25,206 nt of DNA from contig JACKPW010000043.1 in the NCBI GenBank assembly GCA_024233215.1, forward strand, positions 1 through 25,206, read 5' to 3'. The stretch's first letter is position 1. Each line of letters opens with the position of its first letter. The notes below the pieces were generated by a model. That model was not told where the DNA came from. It did not search any database and was given only the letters and a program-made list of their open reading frames with translations. The DNA comes from Verrucomicrobiales bacterium. Its GTDB lineage: Bacteria; Verrucomicrobiota; Verrucomicrobiia; Limisphaerales; J093. The position numbers and the translations under genes are program-made. Shown here piece by piece: positions 1-7,370 of this stretch.

Positions 1-63
1 TTGCTGGCTCCGCTTCGCGCCGCAGCAAGACACCCTTTATTGTTAGCCGTCAGTATTCTCATC

Positions 64-459
64 TCAATCTGTAATGTAACTGCATGTGCCAACGACCATC
101 GCGTCCGGGCCGATGCAAACCTGAACCCAATGGAAATCATGCATCTGGTCTTTCGGCTTCGAGAAATACAAGAACTCAACTGTGATGGTGCTGTGACTGC
201 CATAACGACGAACGACCTCGTCACCGAATGTATCGGCTGGGTAGCTCGGGTCAATGCGTGTGCTGAGAGGCGCTCCAAGCGCGGCAACGACGTTAGAGCG
301 GGGAGTGCCGATAGTAACGTGGTCAAAGGCATCTCGGGAATATGACACCGAGTAGGCTGTATTTTGGTAGCACGACCGGTCGTGTGACCAAGCCAGGACG
401 AAACCCGCCCCGATAACGAAGACCACAAGTAACGCGAAGATGATGGCTACTCGCCTCAT
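64..459 (-). CDS. Small membrane-anchored protein with BamE/SmpA-like motif
   Basis: Predicted 131-residue protein of unknown function. Residues 4-24 form one hydrophobic segment right after MRR, so it is either an uncleaved inner-membrane anchor or a signal peptide; the rest should lie outside the cytoplasm. Residues 46-64 (FDHVTIGTPRSNVVAALGA) resemble the 'I..Gmtr.eV...lG.P' motif of BamE/SmpA/OmlA-type small envelope proteins. That likeness is to a motif only and does not prove a role in outer-membrane assembly. The ATG at 459 was preferred over an upstream in-frame GTG at 672 because the hydrophobic segment starts immediately after it and because the longer form would run into the neighbouring gene. 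There is no lipobox Cys. The 1-63 flank holds nothing I can identify. An opposite-strand ORF (1-345) also begins with a hydrophobic stretch but lacks any family motif. Confidence 0.6.
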   Translation of the reverse strand: MRRVAIIFALLVVFVIGAGFVLAWSHDRSCYQNTAYSVSYSRDAFDHVTIGTPRSNVVAALGAPLSTRIDPSYPADTFGDEVVRRYGSHSTITVEFLYFSKPKDQMHDFHWVQVCIGPDAMVVGTCSYITD

Positions 460-601
460 GTGCGCTGACGGCAACGACAGAACTGAGCGACAGCCGCCGA
501 CGGTAACGGTGGAGCGCATGAGGCACGTCCGAGCCGCAACCCGGTGCCGAGCGGAGAAGCGGGGCGGCTGTTCGCTCCAGTGATCTTGTTCGACTTTCCC
601 G

Positions 602-940
602 TCATCGCTTGCTTCCCACTCTCTCTGCCGACTCGGCAAGGTTGAGAATCTTGGTGATGCGACCGCGACCAACTACACGTGCTCCCTCGCGAACCTCAAA
701 CTCCATCCCGACATGCACGCGGCCAAGGTGTGCGTCCGGACTGAGAAACCACAGTAACGTGCGGGCGGTCTCGCCGGGATGCACCCACTCTGCATCGGGA
801 AACTCCTGGTGCGCGTCCCAATCGTGCCCGTCGTAGTAGAACTGTGGCCGGTAACCTGACCGGGCCGGAGTGTGGCGTCCGCCTTCCTCTGCCGTCAGGA
901 ATCGGATCTCGGCCTCAATGTCTGGCGGAAATGGGGGCAT
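602..940 (-). CDS. Free-standing EF-Tu domain III-like protein
   Basis: A 112-residue protein that looks like the C-terminal beta-barrel (domain III) of elongation factor Tu with no GTPase domain. Recognisable EF-Tu landmarks appear in the right order: 'EEGGRHTPARSGYRPQFYY' (about residues 18-36), a 'HPGETA' turn matching the EF-Tu 'mPGDn' turn (54-59), and 'FEVREGARVVGRGRITKIL' (80-98) matching 'FAIREGGRTVGAGVVTKI'. The EF-Tu segment 'FRTTDVTG' after YRPQFY is replaced by a different acidic stretch. In EF-Tu this domain contacts EF-Ts and the tRNA T-stem. Without the G domain this protein cannot be an elongation factor; a protein- or RNA-binding role is possible but unproven. It lies 142 bp upstream of the BamE-like gene on the same strand. 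The ATG at 940 opens the domain directly; no clear Shine-Dalgarno sequence precedes it. Confidence 0.8.
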   Translation of the reverse strand: MPPFPPDIEAEIRFLTAEEGGRHTPARSGYRPQFYYDGHDWDAHQEFPDAEWVHPGETARTLLWFLSPDAHLGRVHVGMEFEVREGARVVGRGRITKILNLAESAERVGSKR

Positions 941-1104
941 GATGCGCTATGTGGTCGAACATCATGTATTGTCCGGGACTCAATGGCCAAAGAGCAACTG
1001 GGGTACCGGGGTTTCCTTCGCTGCCTTCTGTGGACCCTGCTTCAGCTTGTCCGCGCTTCCTCATGTCGATGGCCGGTTTTTTGTCGGGCGGGACTGCGGA
1101 GGCT

Positions 1105-1124
1105 CGGCGAACACCGCTTCGCCG
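1105..1124 (-). terminator. Hairpin directly after the sialidase/SGNH gene stop
   Basis: A 7-bp perfect stem (CGGCGAA / TTCGCCG, 6-base loop) abuts the stop codon of the minus-strand gene at 1125. On the minus strand no T-run follows, so it is not a standard intrinsic terminator; it may protect the mRNA 3' end or mark a factor-dependent stop. The rest of the 941-1124 gap holds nothing recognisable. Confidence 0.3.
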
Positions 1125-2969
1125 TTACGGGTTGGCGAGGGCTTTTCTGATTTGGACCACGACGGCGGCGGCGAGGGCCCGGCTGCCGGCCGGTTTGAAA
1201 TGGACGTTCGCCGGGAGTTGCCATTCAGCCAGGTGTGGCGCGGCCAGCGCATGGAGGTCGTCCACCGGAATGTTGTTCTCGCGCATGATCCGCATGGCCA
1301 CTTCGTTGTAGCGCACCACGTCGGCCTCGTCGCGCCAGGGGCTCAGTTTGTCGCCGGGCACGGGGGTGGTGGTGGCGAAGATCAGTTTGGCGTCGGTTTG
1401 TTTGAGGCGGGCGACGATCTGCCGGAGCTGGCGTTCGTAGGTGGCGAGGTCGGCCTGCGGGGGATCCGCCGGATCGTCGGAGTTGCGGCGGGTGTCGGCG
1501 TTGACATGTTTGAGGTCGTGCAGGCCCCAGTTGAAGTGAATCACGTCCCAGCGTCCGCCATACATGCCCAGCCAGCGGTCGAGGTTGGGCACGCCCTTGG
1601 TGGTTCCGTCGCAGTTCTCCGCGCGCCCCGGTCCGGTGGTGGGCCTGACAATCACCATGTCATGGCCCAGGGCTTCACGGACGAATGGGTGGTAGCCGAT
1701 GGAGATCGAGTCGCCGAGCAGCAGCACGCGGGGGGCATTGGATCGGGTGGCCTGGTCCGTCAGCACCTCTTCGCGCAGGGCGGCGGGGCTCTGTTCGAGT
1801 GTGCGCTGCCGGAAATCTTCGACGCGATGGAAAGTGAGGAAGTTCGCGTCGTGATTGTTGTGCGCGCCGCCCAGACCGTCGTCGTAGGCGGTGCGGGAGG
1901 CGACGATCAGATCGTCGCCGTCGAAGAGCCATTCCACGTATTGGAAGCCGTGATTGACGGGATCGGGGTGGTGGAGGAGGACGCTGTTGACGTCCCAGTG
2001 ACGCAGGTCGGGCGAACTGGTGAGGGCGAGGGTGTTGCGGGTGGAGCCGGGGTTGCGGTCGCGGAAGCGGGGGGGGATGTAGTTGGCGAGCGACCAGTAG
2101 AGGCCGGTTCGGGGGTCGTGGCGGATGGCGAACTTCTTGGTGCCGCCGGGAAACGGGAGGAAGCCGGTGGCGGGATCGAAGGTGGCGGTGCGGCCGTCGG
2201 CGCTGATGCGGATCATGGCGGCGTATTCGGGCCATTGGGCCGTGGCGACGCGGAGAAGGTTCACCACCTTGCCGTCGGGATCGACGACGGCGTTTCCCTC
2301 AAGCCAGCCGCGGAACCGGCCGTCGAGCCAGTTGGTTTGCCCGAGGATGCGGTTACTGACCACCCAGTTGGTGGCCTGGAGCAGGTCGGCGTCCACGGGG
2401 ATCGACATCATGAGCGAGTGGAAACGGGTCCCCCAGCCGCCGGGGCCCTGGCTGTCTTCCATGGCCCGCCAGAGGCGTTTCTGGTGGAGCAGCACCGGTA
2501 CGGGCGCGCAGTGATAGCCGGGTTCTGCGAAAAGCCGGCCGGTGGTGGCGTCGACCGGATCCGTCCAGGTGCGGCCGCCGTCCCGGGATCGGCGCACGAT
2601 GGCGTAGCCGTAATGGCTTTCGGTTCCGAGGAGGTAGAGGGCGTCGTCGTGAACGAACAGGGTGGACCAGAACTCGCCGTTGACGGTGCTGATCTGTTCC
2701 CAGGTCGCGCCACGATCCGGCGAGCGGAACACGGCGGTCAGGGCGCGCTCGTGTTCGCCGCTGTTCGGCCCGAAGAAGTCGTGCGAAGCCACGTAGTCGC
2801 CGTTGGGCAGGACGGCGAGTCCGGGCGAACCGACGTATCGGCCATCGGCGGCGGGGAGGTGATCGATGACCACACCGGGGACCTGGGTGAGGTCGGGTTG
2901 GGCGGCGGCTGCCACAAAGGCAATCCCACCGATGACAAACGCCCGGCCGAGGGACGCGAACCTCCCCAC
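1125..2969 (-). CDS. Secreted sialidase-like (BNR) propeller fused to an SGNH hydrolase
   Basis: A two-domain exported protein, 614 residues from the GTG at 2969. Residues 1-23 (basic start, then FVIGGIAFVAAAA) look like a signal peptide. Residues about 28-395 form a sialidase/BNR-type propeller with two Asp-box motifs, SPDRGATW (83-90) and SRDGGRTW (128-135). Residues 414-612 form an SGNH/GDSL hydrolase: block I LLLGDS with nucleophile Ser421, an 'HFNWGLHD' block (478-485) in place of GxND, and 'PANVHFKPAGS' (586-596) with catalytic His590. Related proteins usually read PADVHF, so Asn588 replaces an Asp. The domains suggest removal of a terminal sugar plus de-esterification (for example deacetylation) of a glycan; the substrate cannot be told from sequence. 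An in-frame ATG at 3137, 17 bp after the upstream stop, would add 56 residues encoded by a palindromic repeat and bury the signal peptide, so GTG 2969 is preferred. Probably co-transcribed with the upstream GH127 gene. Confidence 0.82.
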   Translation of the reverse strand: MGRFASLGRAFVIGGIAFVAAAAQPDLTQVPGVVIDHLPAADGRYVGSPGLAVLPNGDYVASHDFFGPNSGEHERALTAVFRSPDRGATWEQISTVNGEFWSTLFVHDDALYLLGTESHYGYAIVRRSRDGGRTWTDPVDATTGRLFAEPGYHCAPVPVLLHQKRLWRAMEDSQGPGGWGTRFHSLMMSIPVDADLLQATNWVVSNRILGQTNWLDGRFRGWLEGNAVVDPDGKVVNLLRVATAQWPEYAAMIRISADGRTATFDPATGFLPFPGGTKKFAIRHDPRTGLYWSLANYIPPRFRDRNPGSTRNTLALTSSPDLRHWDVNSVLLHHPDPVNHGFQYVEWLFDGDDLIVASRTAYDDGLGGAHNNHDANFLTFHRVEDFRQRTLEQSPAALREEVLTDQATRSNAPRVLLLGDSISIGYHPFVREALGHDMVIVRPTTGPGRAENCDGTTKGVPNLDRWLGMYGGRWDVIHFNWGLHDLKHVNADTRRNSDDPADPPQADLATYERQLRQIVARLKQTDAKLIFATTTPVPGDKLSPWRDEADVVRYNEVAMRIMRENNIPVDDLHALAAPHLAEWQLPANVHFKPAGSRALAAAVVVQIRKALANP

Positions 2970-3108
2970 GCCGCAGCGCGGCGTGGCACGCTGTGGTCTT
3001 GCCGGTTGGCAACCGGCAGCGGTCCGGAAGCCGGGAGCGCGCTGCGTGCCAGGCTGCGAAACAGCCGACTGCCAGGTTGCGTCACGGAGGATGACCCGGC
3101 CAAGCCGG
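2966..3108. repeat. Cluster of four palindromes between two glycan-degradation genes
   Basis: Four hairpins stand in a row: 2966-2986 (CCACGCCGC/GCGGCGTGG, 3-base loop), 3000-3018 (TGCCGGTTG/CAACCGGCA, 1-base spacer), 3052-3066 (GGCTG/CAGCC, flanked by direct repeats TGCCAGG at 3047 and 3070) and 3094-3108 (CCCGGC/GCCGGG, 3-base loop). The series fills the intergenic region and reaches the start of the downstream gene. The pattern resembles dispersed palindromic intergenic repeats; in the mRNA it would form a structured spacer. Only one copy is in this window. Confidence 0.6.
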
Positions 3109-3154
3109 GGCGACGGAGGGAGTGAAGGGAGGTGCATGATGGGGCGAGGTGTGC

Positions 3155-5620
3155 CTATTGGATCTGCCATTCGAGGATGCCGCCGGACACGTCGGGTTGA
3201 AGCTGGGCTTCGAGCCGCAGGGCATCGGTGGTGACGGGGGCGAAGGTGGTCACGTTGAACCGGTCCTTGGCCACGCCGAATTCGCTGGTGTTGACGACGG
3301 GCTTCCATTCGTTGCCGTCGCGGTAAAGCAGCCGCCACGCGGCCGGCACCCGGCAACTGCCGCGGCCGGTGTCATCGAACCAATACACGGCCACGTGGGA
3401 AACCTGCCGGGGCGCGTCGAGGTCCTGCTCAATCCACTCGAAGCTGCCCCGCTGCGGCCACCAGGTGAAGCGGGGGATGGAATGGTCGTTCGAGGCGGCC
3501 GGATCCTTGCCGTCGCAGACGGCGGCCACGGTGTCGCCATCATTGCAGTGTGAGGCGCGCACTTTGGGGATCTCGGGCAGTTCCCAATCATGGGCGTCCG
3601 GGCCGTCTCCGATCACCGGGAACGCGGCGATGCGAAGGCGGGCGGCGCCCATGGGGATGAGGGTGATTTCCTCGATGGGTTCGGCGGAGCGGACGGGACT
3701 GGGCTGGACTTCCATGACCAGGCCGCGTTCGTCGAGCTGCCATTGCGGGATGCGGCGGCCATGGGCCTTGAGCCGGATGGGGGCGGCGTTGGCTTCCCAG
3801 GGCTGATTGTCCGCCGGCCAGTCAGTCTGGACCACCTCGAACGCACGGGCGGGGTTGTGTTTCGGCAGTTCGAGGCCGTAGTTCCACGGCGAATCGGGGA
3901 AGAGGTCGAAGGCGGGCCACGTGTCGGTGCGTCCTTCGCGTTCGTAGCGTTCGGCGATCTGGAGCGAGTAGGTCAACGGGCCACGGGAGACGGAGACCGT
4001 GTGGCCACTGCGCGTCCAGGTCGTGAGGTCGATTGCCATGGGGAAGGCAAGTTCCACGACGTCGCCATCCTGCCATTCGCGGTCGATCCGCACGTATTTG
4101 CCGGCCTCGGGCTTCACGCCAACCCGGTCGCCATTGAGGTGGACGACCGCCTTGCCGCACCAGGCGGGCACGCGGAGGAACAACGGGAAGCGCACCGGTT
4201 TCGGCGTCTTCAAGCTTAGGGTGACGGTTTCGTCGAACGGGTAGCGGGTTTCTTCGGCGAAGGTGACTTCCGTGCCGGGGCCGTCGCCGACTTTTGCGGT
4301 GACCGCGCCGGCGGCATAGAGCACGGCGGCGAGTCCGTTCCCGGGGGTGGCGTACCAGAGGTGCTGGGCGTAATAGGGCCAGCCGTGGCCGGCGTTGTGC
4401 TGGCAGCACCGGTGGTCCCAGGGATCCATGCAGTACATCGGGCCGCCGTTCTGGATGCCCGGCGACTTGCTGACGTGATCGCTTTGGGGCTGGTTCGGCG
4501 CGGTGAGGTAACGGAGTCCCCGGAGGTCCGGCAGGAAGGCCGCGGGCATGCTGTTGAAGGCGGCGTTCTCACAGCGGTCGGCCCAGCGCAGGTCGCCCGT
4601 GATGGCCAGCATGATTTCGTCGGAGAGCATTTCCTCGACGATTCCACAGGTCTCGATGGCCTGGCGCGGACCGGTGTAACCGGGGCGACAGTTTTCGTCG
4701 CCGCCGAACATGCCGCCGGGGACCTGGCCGTAGATCTCGCGCAGCTTGGTCCACACATACTCGGTGGCATCGAGGTGACGCCGGTCGCGGGAGACCATGG
4801 AGTAAACGGCCGGTTCGCGGAAGCCCTGGGCGAGATTGACGTTGTGCCAGTTCGCGATGCCCTGGTCCCAGCGGGCGGCGGCGCGGTGGGATTTGTGGGC
4901 GAGTTCGAGCACCCAGTCCTCACCCGTGTGATTGTAGAACCAGCAGACGCTGTAGATCTGGTCGCCGGCCCGCATCTTGGGCCAGTAACCGGGCATGAAC
5001 TGGTCCTCGGGCACGCTCAGCAGGTAGCGGAAGTACCCCCGCATCAGGTCGAGGACACGCGGGTCGCCGGTCTGGTCGTGGTAGGATTGGAGGCAGAAGA
5101 GCATGACCATGTTGGGCCAGAGATCGGCGCGTCCCTTCAGGCCGGTGGCCACGCCGCCCCGGCCTTCGCCCGGACCGAACCAACCGTCGGCCTGCTGGCT
5201 GTTCAACGCCCCCTCGATCCAGACGCGGGCCTCGCGGAGCTGGTCCTCACGCCCGAGCAGGACGGCGCAATCCTGGAAACCCTTGAGCCAGTAGGGTTCC
5301 TCCTCCCAGCCCAGGTCGCCGGTGCCGTCCTTGCTGAGCCAGCGGTTGTTCTGCTTGTTCAGGAACCGGCTCAGTTCGGCCAGATGCCCGTGCCAGCCGT
5401 CGGCCTGGAGTTCGAGTTGCCGGCGCACCCAGCCCTGCGGGGCCACGGTGCCGATGGGCAGCCTGATGAGGGGGCTCGGGGACAGCGGCGCGCGGTTGCC
5501 GAGATAATGCGTGTTGGGGACGGTGGGATCCGGGATGGCAACCACGCTGACCGTGGAGGCCGCGGAGAGGGCGGCCGGGGTCAGGACAGCGATGGAGGTG
5601 AGCAGCGCAGGCAGTTTCAT
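3155..5620 (-). CDS. Secreted GH127-family (DUF1680) beta-L-arabinofuranosidase-like protein
   Basis: An 821-residue exported glycoside hydrolase. Residues 1-20 (MKLPALLTSIAVLTPAALSA) form a clear signal peptide, which fixes the ATG at 5620. The rest matches the GH127/DUF1680 fold: an (alpha/alpha)6 barrel (about 60-430) followed by beta-sandwich domains. In characterised GH127 enzymes a Glu and a zinc-bound Cys are catalytic. Here the candidates are Glu323 and Cys325 in 'IETCGIVEEML' and the pair Cys405-Cys406 in 'WDHRCCQHN', corresponding to the family's Glu and CC signature. Characterised members release beta-L-arabinofuranose from plant cell-wall glycoproteins or arabinans, but the family is broad, so the substrate is uncertain. 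The protein is longer than typical members because of a C-terminal beta-rich region (about 690-821), possibly carbohydrate-binding. It lies upstream of, and probably in one operon with, the sialidase-like/SGNH gene. An operator-like palindrome sits about 85 bp upstream. Confidence 0.85.
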   Translation of the reverse strand: MKLPALLTSIAVLTPAALSAASTVSVVAIPDPTVPNTHYLGNRAPLSPSPLIRLPIGTVAPQGWVRRQLELQADGWHGHLAELSRFLNKQNNRWLSKDGTGDLGWEEEPYWLKGFQDCAVLLGREDQLREARVWIEGALNSQQADGWFGPGEGRGGVATGLKGRADLWPNMVMLFCLQSYHDQTGDPRVLDLMRGYFRYLLSVPEDQFMPGYWPKMRAGDQIYSVCWFYNHTGEDWVLELAHKSHRAAARWDQGIANWHNVNLAQGFREPAVYSMVSRDRRHLDATEYVWTKLREIYGQVPGGMFGGDENCRPGYTGPRQAIETCGIVEEMLSDEIMLAITGDLRWADRCENAAFNSMPAAFLPDLRGLRYLTAPNQPQSDHVSKSPGIQNGGPMYCMDPWDHRCCQHNAGHGWPYYAQHLWYATPGNGLAAVLYAAGAVTAKVGDGPGTEVTFAEETRYPFDETVTLSLKTPKPVRFPLFLRVPAWCGKAVVHLNGDRVGVKPEAGKYVRIDREWQDGDVVELAFPMAIDLTTWTRSGHTVSVSRGPLTYSLQIAERYEREGRTDTWPAFDLFPDSPWNYGLELPKHNPARAFEVVQTDWPADNQPWEANAAPIRLKAHGRRIPQWQLDERGLVMEVQPSPVRSAEPIEEITLIPMGAARLRIAAFPVIGDGPDAHDWELPEIPKVRASHCNDGDTVAAVCDGKDPAASNDHSIPRFTWWPQRGSFEWIEQDLDAPRQVSHVAVYWFDDTGRGSCRVPAAWRLLYRDGNEWKPVVNTSEFGVAKDRFNVTTFAPVTTDALRLEAQLQPDVSGGILEWQIQ

Positions 5621-5705
5621 GACATGACGTATCGCAAAGACTCGGTTGGACTTGTTGCCGCGATGATCCCGACTGCTGCGGTGAAGCCAAGCGAAAAGGC
5701 GGGTA

Positions 5706-5723
5706 ACAATTCTCACGAATTGT
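5706..5723. promoter_or_regulatory. Operator-like palindrome upstream of the GH127 gene
   Basis: A perfect 7+4+7 inverted repeat, ACAATTC-TCAC-GAATTGT, is AT-rich in an otherwise GC-rich stretch and lies 86 bp before the ATG at 5620. Its shape fits a dimeric sugar-responsive repressor site. No regulator gene is adjacent, and a transcript hairpin is equally possible. Confidence 0.35.
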
Positions 5724-5735
5724 GAAGCGAGCGAC

Positions 5736-5793
5736 GGGGGCAGTCCTGCATCTGTGGACGGCGTTCCCTCCGCCAACAGTGAGGACTGACTCC
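5736..5793. repeat. REPIN-like inverted repeat, copy 1
   Basis: Two about 25-base arms in inverted orientation (5736-5761 and 5770-5793) surround an 8-base centre. Read inward from each side the arms begin GGGGGCAGTCCTGCA and GGAGTCAGTCCTCAC and end in GGACGG and GGCGG. The outer CAGTCC/GGACTG pair is perfect. A related copy lies at 8697-8755, and both copies are flanked by GCGACGGGG on the left and GAGCGGCC on the right. The architecture is that of a REP doublet mobilised by a RAYT (Y1/IS200-like) transposase, which is not encoded here. Confidence 0.6.
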
Positions 5794-6044
5794 GGAGCGG
5801 CCCCCAGGTTGAGGGGCACAGTGCGCGCGAGTTGGTTGCTGGACAGTCTCATTGTGGCGGAGCGCCGATCTCCGATCGGCTTGCCCCTACCGGAAACCCG
5901 GACGTCTTCATGGGTTCCCAGGCCCAGAGCCGGCGGGACGCCGCCGCCCCGGTGCCAGGAGGAGTTTGCTTGAAGGCAGGCCGTACGCTGGATCCGCAAG
6001 CGGATTCCGATCCCGGGGGGAAGGGCGGGGTTCTTGGGAGGGTG

Positions 6045-6098
6045 AGTTTGAGTTTAAGTTCAAGTTTGGGTTGAGGTCTAAGTTTGAGTTGAGGGTGA
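6045..6098 (+). repeat. Degenerate hexamer repeat array, copy 1
   Basis: About nine tandem six-base units of consensus RGTTYR (for example AGTTTG, AGTTTA, AGTTCA, GGTCTA) end 78 bp before fabG. A second array with shared unit order is at 15831-15896. The units are strand-biased (G and T rich on +). Apart from this array, REPIN copy 1 and the palindrome at 5706, I see nothing recognisable in the 556-bp gap 5621-6176. Confidence 0.65.
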
Positions 6099-6176
6099 GG
6101 GGCGAGTTTCGGATGTGGCGGGGGTGCGAAGGGTGGGTTGACAACGGGGGCGCAACGCCGGACAACTGGCGCCGGC

Positions 6177-6920
6177 ATGAATGTGTTGCAGAACCAGGTG
6201 GCGGTGGTCACCGGCGCCGGCCGGGGAATCGGACGGGCCATCGCCCTGAAGTTCGCGTCGGAAGGCGCGAACGTCGTGTGCGTGTCCCGCACGCGCGCGA
6301 ATGCCGAGGCCGTGGCGGCGGAGGCGGGCGCCCTTGGGCGCGAAGCCTGGGCGTTTGATGTGGATGTGGCGGACCCGGCGGCGGTGGCTGCGACGGGGGC
6401 CGCTATTCTGGCGGCGGCGGGCCGGGTGGACATCCTGGTGAACAATGCCGGGGTGACCCGGGACGGGCTCCTGATGCGCATGAGCGACGAGGACTGGGAC
6501 ACCGTGCTGAACACGAATCTTCGGGGCGCTTTTGCGATGACGAAAGCCTTTGCCCGGGCGTTGATCAAGCAGCGTGCCGGCCGGATCATCAACATCAGCT
6601 CGGTGATCGGCCTGATGGGCAACGCCGGGCAGTGCAATTACGCCGCCAGCAAGGCCGGTCTGATCGGCTTTACCAAGTCGGCGGCCCGCGAGTTGGCCGG
6701 TCGCGGCATCACCGTCAACGCGATTGCGCCCGGTTTCATCGAGACCGACATGACCTCCGGCCTGGGGGAGGACCTCCGGACGGAGCTGCTGAAGAAGATT
6801 CCGCTGGGTCTGCTGGGTGCGCCCGGGGACATTGCGGAGGCGGCCCTTTACCTGGCGGGCCCGGGCGGTCGGTACGTCACCGGGCAGGTGCTCACGGTGG
6901 ATGGTGGCATGGTGATGTAG
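6177..6920 (+). CDS. fabG: 3-oxoacyl-[acyl-carrier-protein] reductase
   Basis: A 247-residue short-chain dehydrogenase/reductase that uses NADPH to reduce 3-oxoacyl-ACP to (R)-3-hydroxyacyl-ACP in the cytosolic type II fatty-acid cycle. Visible SDR motifs: nucleotide-binding TGAGRGIG (residues 12-19), NNAG in 'VDILVNNAGVTRDGLLMRM', the catalytic Ser in 'INISSVIGLMGNAGQ', and YAASKAG containing the Tyr-x-x-x-Lys pair. 'GFIETDMT' after the active site and the ending 'YVTGQVLTVDGGMVM' are typical of FabG rather than general SDRs. Length matches the family. The ATG at 6177 places the Rossmann motif at the usual distance; a TTG at 6138 would add 13 unlikely residues. There is no obvious Shine-Dalgarno sequence. 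It is followed by acpP and fabF. Confidence 0.95.
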   Translation: MNVLQNQVAVVTGAGRGIGRAIALKFASEGANVVCVSRTRANAEAVAAEAGALGREAWAFDVDVADPAAVAATGAAILAAAGRVDILVNNAGVTRDGLLMRMSDEDWDTVLNTNLRGAFAMTKAFARALIKQRAGRIINISSVIGLMGNAGQCNYAASKAGLIGFTKSAARELAGRGITVNAIAPGFIETDMTSGLGEDLRTELLKKIPLGLLGAPGDIAEAALYLAGPGGRYVTGQVLTVDGGMVM

Positions 6921-6996
6921 CGCGCTCCGCGGCGGGGGCGGAAATCGCGGCCTTTTGGACCCCATTTACAGTCGGGGGAAATCTCCCAATCAGGGC

Positions 6997-7025
6997 TTGA
7001 CGCCCCCCGGCTGCTTGCATAGACA
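6997..7025 (+). promoter_or_regulatory. Possible sigma-70 promoter for acpP
   Basis: TTGACG (6997-7002, five of six -35 consensus bases) is followed after 17 bases by TAGACA (7020-7025), a weak -10. It lies about 30 bp upstream of the acpP start in the 134-bp fabG-acpP gap, consistent with separate strong expression of ACP. Confidence 0.35.
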
Positions 7026-7054
7026 CACACACCGAAACGACGAACGGAGAAATC

Positions 7055-7300
7055 ATGGCGGCAGAGAAAACAGTTGAAGAGCGCATCAAGGACATCGTGG
7101 TCGAGCAGTTGGGCGTGAAGCCCGAGCAGGTCACGCCTGAAGCGAAGTTCATTGAAGACCTCGGAGCGGACTCACTCGACACCGTTGAGCTGGTCATGGC
7201 CTTTGAGGAGGAGTTCGGCAACGAAATCCCCGACGAGGAGGCTGAGAAGCTGCAGACGGTGGGCGATGTGATCAAATACGTTGAGGATATCCAGAAGTAG
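7055..7300 (+). CDS. acpP: Acyl carrier protein
   Basis: An 81-residue acidic carrier protein that holds growing acyl chains on a 4'-phosphopantetheine arm. The attachment residue is Ser40 in the signature 'DLGADSLDTVELVMAFEEEF', which is close to canonical bacterial AcpP. Length and helical pattern fit the family exactly. A Shine-Dalgarno-like CGGAGA lies about 6 bp before the ATG at 7055, one of the few clear ribosome-binding sites in this window. It lies between fabG and fabF, the standard fab-cluster order. A hairpin with a T-run directly downstream would end or reduce transcription before fabF and favour high ACP levels. Confidence 0.96.
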   Translation: MAAEKTVEERIKDIVVEQLGVKPEQVTPEAKFIEDLGADSLDTVELVMAFEEEFGNEIPDEEAEKLQTVGDVIKYVEDIQK

Positions 7301-7321
7301 TCGGTCAACGTGAACCTCCGG

Positions 7322-7361
7322 GGCAGCCGCGCTTGACGTTGTCGTCCGGCTGCCTCGTTTT
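7322..7361 (+). terminator. Intrinsic terminator/attenuator between acpP and fabF
   Basis: A perfect 8-bp stem GGCAGCCG / CGGCTGCC (7322-7329 with 7347-7354) is followed by TCGTTTTTG. The run ends only about 10 bases before the fabF ATG at 7371, so read-through, or a promoter inside the acpP region, must feed fabF. Confidence 0.65.
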
Positions 7362-7370
7362 TGTTTCCTC

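Noticed and set aside
1..345. 114-codon plus-strand ORF with a signal-like start
   Set aside because: The opposite strand encodes a more protein-like product with an anchor and a BamE-like motif. The plus ORF shows no family motif, and its TTG start is the first base of the window.
870..3125. 751-codon plus-strand ORF
   Set aside because: It lies antisense to the sialidase/SGNH gene, has low-complexity Gly/Val/Glu/Asp composition and no motif; it is a shadow of high-GC codon use.
5706..5723. lac-operator homology
   Set aside because: The halves share AATTGT/ACAATT with lacO, but the order and centre differ, so only a generic operator-like palindrome is called.
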